The notes below the pieces were generated by a model that was not told the origin of the DNA, searched no databases, and saw nothing but the letters and a program-made list of their open reading frames with translations. Source: Cryobacterium melibiosiphilum (lineage in GTDB: Bacteria; Actinomycetota; Actinomycetes; Actinomycetales; Microbacteriaceae). Taken from it: DNA of 64,000 bases. The stretch covers positions 79,537-143,536 of the forward strand of contig NZ_QZVS01000094.1 of assembly GCF_003602235.1 (NCBI RefSeq). Direction: 5' to 3'. A program made the position numbers and the translations under genes. Positions 56,759 through 64,000 of the stretch are shown one piece after another (position 1 is the stretch's first letter; the number at the start of each line of letters is the position of its first letter).

Positions 56759-59700
56759 GTGTGGCGCCTCGACAGAAAACCAGATGACGACGACCTTTCG
56801 TCGAGTGGCTCCGGCCTGCCCGCGGGCACGCACGAAGGTCGCCACGAGTCCTTCGACCCCCGAGTCAGCAGCACCCCCAGCAGCACCCCCGGCAGCACAC
56901 CGGTTCCGAGCACACCCGGCAACACGGGCCAGCCCAGTCAGTCCGTCGCCGCGCACAACCTCGCCGCCCCGCACTCCGTGAGTCTCGGCGACCCGAACCT
57001 CGTCGCCGGCAACATCGCCGAACCGGTCTGGCAGCGCTGGCGTGACGAACTCGACTCCCTCGGCGGCAACTCGCCGCTGCTGCACTTCAGCGACAGCCCG
57101 CGCTCCCGCATTGAACTGAGCGCCACCCACCCGGGCGGACTGCCGCAGTTCATCACCGGCAAGACCACGCTGCTCTCCAACCTCATTCGCGACGAGCTCG
57201 CCCTGCGCAACGCCCGCCTGGCCGCGAACGAGATCACCCAGAAGGGCATCGAGCTGCGGTCGATGCGCGGCATCGAGAGCGTCAACCTCGCGATCGGCCT
57301 CGCCGAGTGGTCGCACAATGACATTGACTACACCGCGCCGGTGCTGCTGCGGCCGGTCGCCATCCGTCGTTATGGCCGCGACTACGAGCTGAAGCTCAAG
57401 GGCCAGCCGGTGCTCAACCCCGAACTCGCCCGCGCGCTGCACGACCAGTTCCAGATCGTGCTCGACGCCGACGCTTTCGTCGCGCTCGCCATCACCAACG
57501 GGGCTTTCAAACCGCAACCGGTCATCGACCGGCTCCGCGGCCTCACCTCGCACCTGCCGTGGTTCAACGTGGTGCCGCGACTCGTGGTGTCGTCGTTCGC
57601 CGATGTCGGCCGGGCGCTGGCCGCGGACGCGACGAACCTGGAGCATCCGCTGCTCGACGCCATCGCCGGTAATGCGAACGCCCGCGCCGCGATCGAGGGT
57701 GCCTACAACCCGGTCGTGCCGATCGGCCAGGACGCCCGGCCGCCGGCGACCGACACGCTGCTGCTCGACGCCGATCCCGAGCAGGAGAACGTCGTCGCTC
57801 AGATCGCCGCGGGCAACTCCCTCGTCGTGAAGACGCTGCCCGGCACCGGCGGCACCCAGACCATCGTGAACGCGATCGGCTCCCTCATCGCCCAGCACAA
57901 GCGCGTGCTCGTCGTCAGCGCCCGTCGCTCCAGCCTCGACGGCATTGCCCACCGCCTCGTGCAGGTCGGCCTGCCCGGGGTCGCGGTGACGCCGCGCACC
58001 CTGCGCCGCGATCTGATCCAGTCGATCACCCGCAATGAGAAGGCCGCCCAGCCGCGGGTCAGCGACGTTGACGACGCCCTCGTGCGCCTGCGCAAGGTGC
58101 TGCTCGACTACCGCTCGGCGCTCACCCGCCGGGATTCCGCGCTCGGCGTGTCGGTGCTCGACGCACTCGGCGAACTCGCCCGCCTCGCCCAGCTGCCCGC
58201 GCCGCCGTCGACCACCGCGCGCCTCGACCGACACGCCCTCGAACTGCTCGCGCACAGCCGCGGGGCCGCCGCCGCGACGCTCATCAAGGCCGCCGCGCTC
58301 GGTGAGTTCCGCTACGGCCCCGGCGACTCGCCCTGGTACGGCGCGTCCTTCACCTCGACAGCGGATGCCTCCAGCACTCACCAGCTCGCCAAGCGCGTCA
58401 ACCAGGTGGAACTTCCCCGACTGCTGGAACGGGCGAACGGCCTCGTCGGCCAGACCCGGCTGCGCGCCTTCGAGACGATCGCCGAACTCGGCATCTACCT
58501 GCGCCTGCTGCTCGACATCCGCGAAACCCTCGACAAATTCCAGCCGTCCGTCTACGACCGGCCGCTCACCGAGCTGATCGCCGCGACCTCGTCGCGCCGC
58601 GACTCGCCCGATATGACCTCGGCCAGCCGCCGCCGACTGCGCAAGCTCGCCGACGAATACCAGCGCCCCGGCGTGCGCGTCAACGACATGAACGAGAGCC
58701 TGCGCCGCATCCAGCAGCAGCGCACGCTCTGGCAGCGCTACGCCGCCGCCGGCGTGACGCCCGAGGTGCCGGTCGGCATCAACGACGTGCACGTCGCCTT
58801 CCAGCGCGTCTCCGAAGACCTCGGCCTGCTCGACGTGCCGCTCGGCAACTCCGGCACCACCCGCGCCCTGTCGACGCGTCCGATCAAGGAACTCGTCTAC
58901 ACCGTCTCCGGGCTCGCTGCCGAGAGCGAGGTACTCGCGAACCTGCACGAACGCACCGCGCTGCTGGCCACCCTGCGCGAGAGCAACCTCGACCCGCTGA
59001 TGACCGACCTGTCCCAGCGCCACGTCGCCGAGGACAACGTCGCCGCCGAACTCGAACTGGCCTGGTGGCAGTCCGTGCTCGAGACGATGCTCGGCAGCGA
59101 CCGGGCACTGCTGAACGCCAACACGCAGGTACTGGACCGCCTCGAGGCCGACTTCAAACTCGTCGACGAGGCGCACGCATCCGCTACCGGCCAGCTGCTC
59201 GCCTGGCTGCTCGCCGAAACGTGGAAGATCGGCGTCGTCGACTTTCCCGAGGAGGCCGACCAGCTGCGCCGCCTGCTGCGCGCCGATCGGGCCACGCCGA
59301 CCCGCCTCAACGAGGCGGCGCCGCACCTCGGCCGTGTGCTGGCCCCAGTCTGGCTCGCCTCGCCCTACGAGGTCGCGGGCCTGACCGACCGGATGACGTT
59401 CGACACCGTCCTGCTCGTCGACGCCGGTGCCACGACCCTCGCCGAGAACGTCGGAGCGATTCGTCGCGGCCGCCAGGTTGTCGCCTTCGGAGACCCCGTC
59501 ACCCAGACGCCGAGCGCGTTCGAGACCGGCATCGGCGAGCTGCCGGACACGAAGATCGAGCCCGAAGTCACCGTCGACGCCCTGCACGCCGACAGCGCCC
59601 TGGCCCGCCTCGGCGAGCTGCTGCCCACCCTGACATTGACCCGCAGCTATCGGGCCGGCGGCGAAGACCTCGCCGAACTCGTCAACCACCGCTTCTACGG

Positions 59701-60703
59701 CGGCCGCATCGACTCGCTGCCCTGGGCCGGCAGCTTTCTCGGGCACGGCAGCCTCACCATCAACTACGTCGCCGGCGGCCACGGCATGCCCGACGCCGAC
59801 AGCGGCGCCATCGAGAGCGTCGACGCCGAGGTCATCAAGGTCGTCGAACTCGTCATCGACCACGCCGTCAAGCGCCCGCGGGAATCGCTCATGGTCATCA
59901 CGGCGAGCAGTCGGCACGCCGTGCGCGTGCAGCAGGCCGTGCTGTCCGCGTTCGCCAAGCGCACCGACCTGTCGGACTTCATCCTGAAAGACCGCGCCGA
60001 ACCGTTCACGGTACTGACCCTCGAGCAGTCCGTCGCGCAAAGCCGCGACCGGGTCATCTTCTCGATCGGCTATGGCCGCACCCCGCACGGACGCCTGCTG
60101 TCGAACTTCGGGTCGCTCGGTGAGCCCGGCGGCGACCGCCTGCTGGCGATCGGCATGACCCGCGCCCGCCGCTCCATGGACATCGTCTCCTGCTTCCGTC
60201 CCGACGACATCGACTTCGACCGCCAGCGGCACGGCATCCTCGCCCTCGCCCAGGTGCTCAGCGAGACCGAGGCCCGTCGCGACGAGGTACAGGTGCCCGA
60301 CGCGACCGAGGCCATGCTCGTCGACCTGGCCAGCCGGCTCGAACGCCGCGGCCTGACCGTGTCGCTCGGACATCGCGGCAAACTCGCCCTCGCGGCCTCG
60401 TACGGTGGACGCGCCGTCGTCGTCGAAACGGATGCCGTGGTCGGCCGCGCAAGCCTGCGCGAGTCCCTCAGGCTGCGCCCGGAGGTGCTGCGCCGCCTCG
60501 GCTGGCACTACCTGCGGGTGCACAGCTTCGAACTCTTCAGCACCCCCGATGCCGTCGCCGCGCGCGTCGCCGCGCTCATGGGCGTCGCGCCGGTGGGTAC
60601 CCCGATGGGCGGCATCCCGGCCAAGGGCGGAACTGCCGCCGCAGCTGAGACGGTCGTGCTGGACACCGCGCCGATCGCCGTACAGCGCCCGGGCCAGCAG
60701 TGA
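56759..60703 (+). CDS. giant UPF1/DUF4011-like helicase with degenerate ATPase motifs
   Basis: 1314 residues. A disordered Ser/Thr/Pro N-tail (1-65), a DUF4011-like domain (~88-270), an SF1 helicase core, and a C-terminal Vsr/PD-(D/E)XK-like region (~1190-1280). The Walker A equivalent at ~357-368 reads TLPGTGGTQT, with Gly where the essential Lys belongs. Walker B (~880-890) reads LLVDAGAT, lacking the Glu. Motifs III (FGDPVTQTP), IV (TRSYRAGGEDLAEL) and VI (IGMTRARRS) survive. It is probably an inactive scaffold or nucleic-acid-binding protein. TAGGGT (56747-56752) ends 6 nt before its GTG. Confidence 0.85.
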   Translation: MWRLDRKPDDDDLSSSGSGLPAGTHEGRHESFDPRVSSTPSSTPGSTPVPSTPGNTGQPSQSVAAHNLAAPHSVSLGDPNLVAGNIAEPVWQRWRDELDSLGGNSPLLHFSDSPRSRIELSATHPGGLPQFITGKTTLLSNLIRDELALRNARLAANEITQKGIELRSMRGIESVNLAIGLAEWSHNDIDYTAPVLLRPVAIRRYGRDYELKLKGQPVLNPELARALHDQFQIVLDADAFVALAITNGAFKPQPVIDRLRGLTSHLPWFNVVPRLVVSSFADVGRALAADATNLEHPLLDAIAGNANARAAIEGAYNPVVPIGQDARPPATDTLLLDADPEQENVVAQIAAGNSLVVKTLPGTGGTQTIVNAIGSLIAQHKRVLVVSARRSSLDGIAHRLVQVGLPGVAVTPRTLRRDLIQSITRNEKAAQPRVSDVDDALVRLRKVLLDYRSALTRRDSALGVSVLDALGELARLAQLPAPPSTTARLDRHALELLAHSRGAAAATLIKAAALGEFRYGPGDSPWYGASFTSTADASSTHQLAKRVNQVELPRLLERANGLVGQTRLRAFETIAELGIYLRLLLDIRETLDKFQPSVYDRPLTELIAATSSRRDSPDMTSASRRRLRKLADEYQRPGVRVNDMNESLRRIQQQRTLWQRYAAAGVTPEVPVGINDVHVAFQRVSEDLGLLDVPLGNSGTTRALSTRPIKELVYTVSGLAAESEVLANLHERTALLATLRESNLDPLMTDLSQRHVAEDNVAAELELAWWQSVLETMLGSDRALLNANTQVLDRLEADFKLVDEAHASATGQLLAWLLAETWKIGVVDFPEEADQLRRLLRADRATPTRLNEAAPHLGRVLAPVWLASPYEVAGLTDRMTFDTVLLVDAGATTLAENVGAIRRGRQVVAFGDPVTQTPSAFETGIGELPDTKIEPEVTVDALHADSALARLGELLPTLTLTRSYRAGGEDLAELVNHRFYGGRIDSLPWAGSFLGHGSLTINYVAGGHGMPDADSGAIESVDAEVIKVVELVIDHAVKRPRESLMVITASSRHAVRVQQAVLSAFAKRTDLSDFILKDRAEPFTVLTLEQSVAQSRDRVIFSIGYGRTPHGRLLSNFGSLGEPGGDRLLAIGMTRARRSMDIVSCFRPDDIDFDRQRHGILALAQVLSETEARRDEVQVPDATEAMLVDLASRLERRGLTVSLGHRGKLALAASYGGRAVVVETDAVVGRASLRESLRLRPEVLRRLGWHYLRVHSFELFSTPDAVAARVAALMGVAPVGTPMGGIPAKGGTAAAAETVVLDTAPIAVQRPGQQ

Positions 60704-61008
60704 CCGCATCGGCAGTGACCAACTCCGCAGCGTCGGGCGCTGCAGCGACGGGTGCTGACGGGGCTGAGGCTTCGGCCACGGCCGTCGATTCACCTGCTGC
60801 AGCAGGCCTGAATGGCGGCACGCTGCGGCAGCCGATCGTCAAGCAGCCCGGCCGGTCGCGCCGCGCCAAGTTGCTGCCCGCGCCCGACACCGACCCTGAC
60901 CCGCACCCCCCGGTGCTGCGCGAAGAGGGCGGCGTGGCATCCGCTTCCCCCGGAAGCCGCAGCGCCAACGACGCCCAACTGCGCCAGGACCGACCGCCAC
61001 ACTGGTAA
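60700..61008 (+). CDS. small disordered protein coupled to the helicase-like gene
   Basis: 102 residues. GTG 60700 overlaps the helicase-like stop by 4 bp (GTGA). The sequence is Ala/Ser-rich, then basic (KQPGRSRRAKLL), and ends with a compact polar tail QLRQDRPPHW that looks conserved-type. There is no fold or motif I recognise. Coupling suggests it acts with the preceding protein. Confidence 0.6.
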   Translation: MTASAVTNSAASGAAATGADGAEASATAVDSPAAAGLNGGTLRQPIVKQPGRSRRAKLLPAPDTDPDPHPPVLREEGGVASASPGSRSANDAQLRQDRPPHW

Positions 61009-61049
61009 GGCCCACCCGTCACATCCGTCCCCTGATATCTCGAGGGCCG

Positions 61050-61407
61050 GTGCTGAGTTGCGGACAACGCACCGTCGTCACGCCAACGAAGGTGCGTTCT
61101 CCGTAACTCAGCAGCGTGGCGGCCTGCGCGCGGCCCGCGTGGCAGGTGCCTGGGCAAGTTGTGGTGCGCTGCGCGGGTGTTGCGCCGCTGCGCGGTACCT
61201 CCGCCGCTGCGCGGTAGGTACGCCAGGGTTCGTCCTTGGCGTTCTTGGGCTGCGCGGAGGTGCGTCGGTGCGCGGTCTGGTGGCGAGGCATCCGCTCGCC
61301 GACGCCCGCGCCCTCTGAGACAGCGGATGCCACCCCCGGGTCTCCGAAATCGGCGCGAGATACGGAAAAACCACCTTCGCTGCGAGATCGAAGGTGGTTT
61401 GTCCGTA
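61050..61407. repeat. intergenic repeat island E (two related dyads)
   Basis: The gap 61009-61433 holds no gene. Dyad E1 pairs 61050-61073 (GTGCTGAGTTGCGGACAACG...) with 61091-61114 (21/24). Dyad E2 pairs 61361-61379 (TACGGAAAAACCACCTTCG) with 61389-61407 (18/19). Both place a TCCGTAA-type word outside a GGTGCG/GGTGGTTT-type inner word. Between them are several GCTGCGCGGTA repeats (~61170-61250). Confidence 0.8.
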
Positions 61408-61433
61408 AGTGAGACGGCGGCGCTACGGCGGCG

Positions 61434-62018
61434 CTACAGGGTGTGCTTGGGGGCGTCCGGCGCGGCCGAAGACCCGGCAGAGGCGGCGGCCGCCGCGGCG
61501 GTGCGCGCCGCGGAATCGACCGCGCCGGCGGCGAGCAGGTCGCGAATCTCGGTGAGCAGGTCGAGCTCGGTGGTGGGATCGGCGACATCTTCGACCGGGA
61601 TGCCCGCGTCGCGGCGACGGTCCTGGGCCGCGCGCAGCCGGCTGATCGGCATGACCAGCACGAAGTAGACCACGAATGCGATGAGCAGGAAGTTGATGAC
61701 TGCGGCAATCACGGCTCCGAAGAGCATTCCCTCACCTTCAATGCTGCCAGGCAGCGGCACGATCAGGGCCTTCTCCAGTGACGACGCGTCGAACAGTGAC
61801 GCGATCAGCGGGGTGAAAACCGAGCCGACGATCGCCGTGACGACCGCGGTGAACGCGGTACCGATGACAACCGCGACGGCGAGGTCGATGACGTTGCCGC
61901 GCATGATGAAGGCCTTGAAGCCGTTCAGGGTCGGACCGGCGATTCGGGCCCCGCCCTTGACGATGGCGGCGGGACGGTCGAGCAGAATGGCGGCGCGCTT
62001 GGCGGCGGGGGAGATCAT
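61434..62018 (-). CDS. mscL: large-conductance mechanosensitive channel MscL
   Basis: 194 residues. The MscL core has GFKAFIMRGNVIDLAVAVVIG as the pore-lining first helix, FTPLIASLF, then NFLLIAFVVYFVLV as TM2, and a C-terminal helix. It opens under membrane tension to release solutes on osmotic downshock. A 30-residue N-terminal extension and a long Ala-rich C-tail make it bigger than the usual ~130 aa. It fits osmotic care together with the betT-betB-betA operon. It lies 6 bp after the FmdB stop. Confidence 0.93.
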   Translation of the reverse strand: MISPAAKRAAILLDRPAAIVKGGARIAGPTLNGFKAFIMRGNVIDLAVAVVIGTAFTAVVTAIVGSVFTPLIASLFDASSLEKALIVPLPGSIEGEGMLFGAVIAAVINFLLIAFVVYFVLVMPISRLRAAQDRRRDAGIPVEDVADPTTELDLLTEIRDLLAAGAVDSAARTAAAAAASAGSSAAPDAPKHTL

Positions 62019-62024
62019 GGGATG

Positions 62025-62396
62025 CTAGCTCGCTTTCTTGGCGGGGGCAGACGAGGTGGAGGGCGCGCTCGCGGGCTTCGTGCTGGCAGCGCTGTCCTTC
62101 TTGGCCGGCGTGGCGGTGCTGGACGAACCCGAGTCGCTCGACGAGGAGGCAGAGGACGACGACGAGTCAGACGACGACGACTCGGACTTCTTCTCGGCCC
62201 GCAGCCCGCGCTTCGCGTCGGACTTCGAGTCGTTGCTGTAGAAGCCCGACCCGCTGAACGTGACGCCGATCGACGAGAATACCTTGCGCAGCTTGCCCTC
62301 ACAGGTGGGGCACACCGTGAGCGAACTGTCGGTGAAGGACTGCTGGATGTCGAAGGCGGTATCGCACTCCGTGCAACGGTAAGAGTAGGTGGGCAC
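62025..62396 (-). CDS. FmdB-family zinc-ribbon protein
   Basis: 123 residues from GTG 62396 (MPTYSYRC), with GAAAGAT upstream. An N-terminal zinc ribbon (CTEC and CPTC) precedes FSGSGFYSND, the FmdB signature. A long Ser/Ala/Lys tail (~62-123) is low complexity. FmdB proteins are putative regulators, of unproven function. A longer in-frame start at 62423 is less likely because the family begins at the ribbon. It sits upstream of mscL on the same strand. Confidence 0.85.
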   Translation of the reverse strand: MPTYSYRCTECDTAFDIQQSFTDSSLTVCPTCEGKLRKVFSSIGVTFSGSGFYSNDSKSDAKRGLRAEKKSESSSSDSSSSSASSSSDSGSSSTATPAKKDSAASTKPASAPSTSSAPAKKAS

Positions 62397-62491
62397 TGGG
62401 ATCTTTCGTGTGGGAACCGGCAAGCAGATGCCTGCCGAAGGATTGGTCGGAAAGAGTAAGGGGGTCTGAGAAGAAAATCAGAGCGAGAGCA

Positions 62492-63070
62492 TCAGAACGC
62501 GATGATGCGGGTGGGGGTGATGAGGCCGTTCACCGGCTGGTCGTGCACCTCGCGGGGTACCTCGTCGAGGAATTCGGAGTCGTACACGACGGCATATACC
62601 GGCGGGCATTTCTCCATCGAGCCGAGGGTCTTGTCGTAGTAGCCGCGACCCCAGCCCATGCGCAGGCCGGTCGCGTCGACCGCGGCGGCGGGCACGATGA
62701 TGAGGTCGACGTCGTTGATCGCGATCGGGCCCAGCAGGGTGCCGACGGCCTCGGGCATGCCCGCGACGCCCTCGAATTCCTGCTGCGTCTCGCCGACGGT
62801 CCAGTCCAGCAGGCCGTCTTCGCGGGACACCGGGAACAGCACTCGGAGCCCCTCAGCCTCGGCCCAGTTCAGGAACGGGCGGGTGCTCGGCTCGTTCTGC
62901 CCGGACAGGTAGCAGGAGATCGAGCGCGCGCTCAGATCGAGCACGATGCCCTGCAGGTTCTGCGTGAGCCCTGCGGTGGCGGTTTCACGTTCCGACGAGG
63001 TCAGATTCTGGCGGCGCTCGCGCAACTCGGCACGCAGCGCCCGCTTTCGGTGACCAACGGAGGAATCCAT
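62492..63070 (-). CDS. 5-formyltetrahydrofolate cyclo-ligase
   Basis: 192 residues. Basic N-terminal helix (RKRALRAELRERR) for ATP/folate, the catalytic Mg/ATP loop MGWGRGYYDKTL, and VPAAAVDATGLR are diagnostic. It converts 5-formyl-THF to 5,10-methenyl-THF. TAGGAT (63077-63082) ends 6 nt before the ATG. It is divergent from galU with only 33 bp between the starts. Confidence 0.94.
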   Translation of the reverse strand: MDSSVGHRKRALRAELRERRQNLTSSERETATAGLTQNLQGIVLDLSARSISCYLSGQNEPSTRPFLNWAEAEGLRVLFPVSREDGLLDWTVGETQQEFEGVAGMPEAVGTLLGPIAINDVDLIIVPAAAVDATGLRMGWGRGYYDKTLGSMEKCPPVYAVVYDSEFLDEVPREVHDQPVNGLITPTRIIAF

Positions 63071-63103
63071 ATTTCAATCCTAGATGGCGATAACCTGAAC
63101 CCC

Positions 63104-64000
63104 ATGAGTACATGGATCACGAAGGCCGTCATTCCCGCCGCCGGGCTCGGCACCAGGTTTCTGCCCGCGACCAAGGCGATGCCGAAGGAGATGCTCCCCG
63201 TCGTCGACAAGCCGGCGATCCAGTACGTCGTCGAGGAGGCCGTCGCCGCCGGGCTGAGCGACGTACTGATGGTCACCGGGCGCAACAAGAACGCCCTCGA
63301 GAACCATTTCGACCGCATGACCGAGCTGGAATCCCTGCTCGAGAAGAAGGGCGACGCGACCCGCCTGGCCAAGGTGCGCGAGTCGAACGAACTCGCCGAC
63401 GTGCACTACGTGCGCCAGGGCGACCCGCGCGGCCTCGGCCACGCCGTGCTGCGCGCCAGGATGCACGTCGGTGAGGAGCCGTTCGCGGTGCTGCTCGGCG
63501 ACGACATCATCGATGCCCGCGACCCGCTGCTCAGCCGCATGCTGAGCGAGTCCGGCAAGCGCAACGCCAGCATCGTCGCGCTGATGGAGGTCGACCCGGG
63601 GTCGATCCACATGTATGGCGCGGCCGCGATCGAGACCACCGACGATCCCGACGTGGTGCGCATCACCGGGCTGGTCGAAAAGCCGTCGCAGGCGGATGCC
63701 CCCTCCAACCTCGCCATCATCGGCCGCTACGTGCTGCGCCCCGAAGTGTTCGACGTTCTCGAGCACACCGCCCCGGGCAAGGGCAACGAGATCCAGCTCA
63801 CCGACGCCCTGCAGGAGATGGCCGTCGACGTGGAGGGCACCGGCGGAGTCTTCGGCGTCATCTTCCGCGGCCGCCGCTACGACACCGGCGACCGCCTCGA
63901 CTACATCAAGGCCATCGTGCAGCTCGCCGTCGAACGCGACGACCTCGGCCCCGAACTGCGCCCGTGGCTGAGTGAGTTCGTGTCGACGCTGAACCCGGAA
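63104..64000 (+). CDS. galU: UTP-glucose-1-phosphate uridylyltransferase, 3' end cut by the window
   Basis: At least 299 residues are visible. The nucleotide loop PAAGLGTRFLPATKAMPKE starts near residue 11. VVDKPAIQYVVEEA, LLGDDI and GNEIQLTDAL place it in GalU. It makes UDP-glucose for cell-wall and capsule sugars. TAACCT (63091-63096) ends 7 nt before the ATG. The gene runs off the window. Confidence 0.95.
   Translation, partial: MSTWITKAVIPAAGLGTRFLPATKAMPKEMLPVVDKPAIQYVVEEAVAAGLSDVLMVTGRNKNALENHFDRMTELESLLEKKGDATRLAKVRESNELADVHYVRQGDPRGLGHAVLRARMHVGEEPFAVLLGDDIIDARDPLLSRMLSESGKRNASIVALMEVDPGSIHMYGAAAIETTDDPDVVRITGLVEKPSQADAPSNLAIIGRYVLRPEVFDVLEHTAPGKGNEIQLTDALQEMAVDVEGTGGVFGVIFRGRRYDTGDRLDYIKAIVQLAVERDDLGPELRPWLSEFVSTLNPE

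Noticed and set aside
55640..60793. Very long minus-strand open frame (about 1700 codons) antisense to corA and the helicase-like gene
   Set aside because: High-GC shadow frame: low-complexity Gly/Val/Asp/His composition, no motif, no promoter, and the plus strand carries recognisable domains throughout.

Overview
The window is a contiguous, very GC-rich actinobacterial chromosome segment with no insertion sequence, prophage, CRISPR array or rRNA operon. Gene content and synteny point to Actinomycetia, most likely Microbacteriaceae in the Micrococcales. The evidence is glnR-mshD (mycothiol), ppk with a NUDIX/phosphatase fusion, phoU with senX3-regX3, lpqE-carD-ispDF-cysS-rlmB, DUF3263-LytR_C-csp-groEL under CIRCE, serC-dtxR, and DUF3027/DUF2530. 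The family-level call is an inference; I cannot name the genus.

Layout. 1-4.5 kb (minus): glnR, mshD, ppk and a NUDIX-histidine phosphatase gene (nitrogen, thiol and polyphosphate/nucleotide hygiene). 4.5-8 kb: two small membrane proteins, nitrobindin, YgfZ, phosphoglycerate mutase. 8-11 kb: phoU divergent from senX3-regX3. 10.9-17.3 kb: lipoprotein lpqE, carD, fused ispDF, cysS, rlmB and a DUF368 lipid-carrier translocase. 17.5-21.3 kb: a kinase-like DUF4032 protein, a sugar-ABC ATPase, a DsbA-like protein and tRNA-Thr(TGT). 21.4-26.9 kb: nitroreductase, MsrB, DUF3263, LytR_C, CspA, DUF3048 lipoprotein and a groES-less groEL. 27.2-32.5 kb (minus): betT-betB-betA, a choline uptake and glycine-betaine synthesis operon. 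32.7-35.6 kb: WXG100 protein and a two-component system. 35.7-38.7 kb: FAD oxidoreductase, atypical dihydropteroate synthase, RibD-type reductase. 39-45.6 kb: XPB helicase and partner, long cold-shock protein with DUF3027, DUF2530, serC. 45.6-49.5 kb: DtxR/IdeR regulator, NlpC/P60 and CHAP cell-wall hydrolases flanking an HNH protein, tRNA-Arg(CCT). 49.6-55.6 kb: a Pls/PosA-type single-module NRPS with six membrane segments, an M1 metallopeptidase and a convergent Sfp-type phosphopantetheinyl transferase. 55.6-64 kb: CorA, a giant degenerate UPF1-like helicase, MscL, FmdB, 5-formyl-THF cyclo-ligase and galU (cut by the window end).

Most notable. The 49.6-55.6 kb locus looks like a self-contained machine for a homopoly(amino acid). 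My hand-extracted adenylation signature (D-A-E-S-I-G-T-V-V-K) fits a basic residue such as lysine. Several intergenic gaps hold dyad-symmetric repeat islands, each built from its own short word, including a perfect 60-bp palindrome. About fifteen genes have a TANNNT-like -10 hexamer ending 6-7 nt before the start codon, suggesting widespread leaderless transcription. Three GTnAnC-N5-GTnACG-like direct repeats sit beside the two cell-wall hydrolase genes, and both hydrolases share a short motif right after their signal segments.
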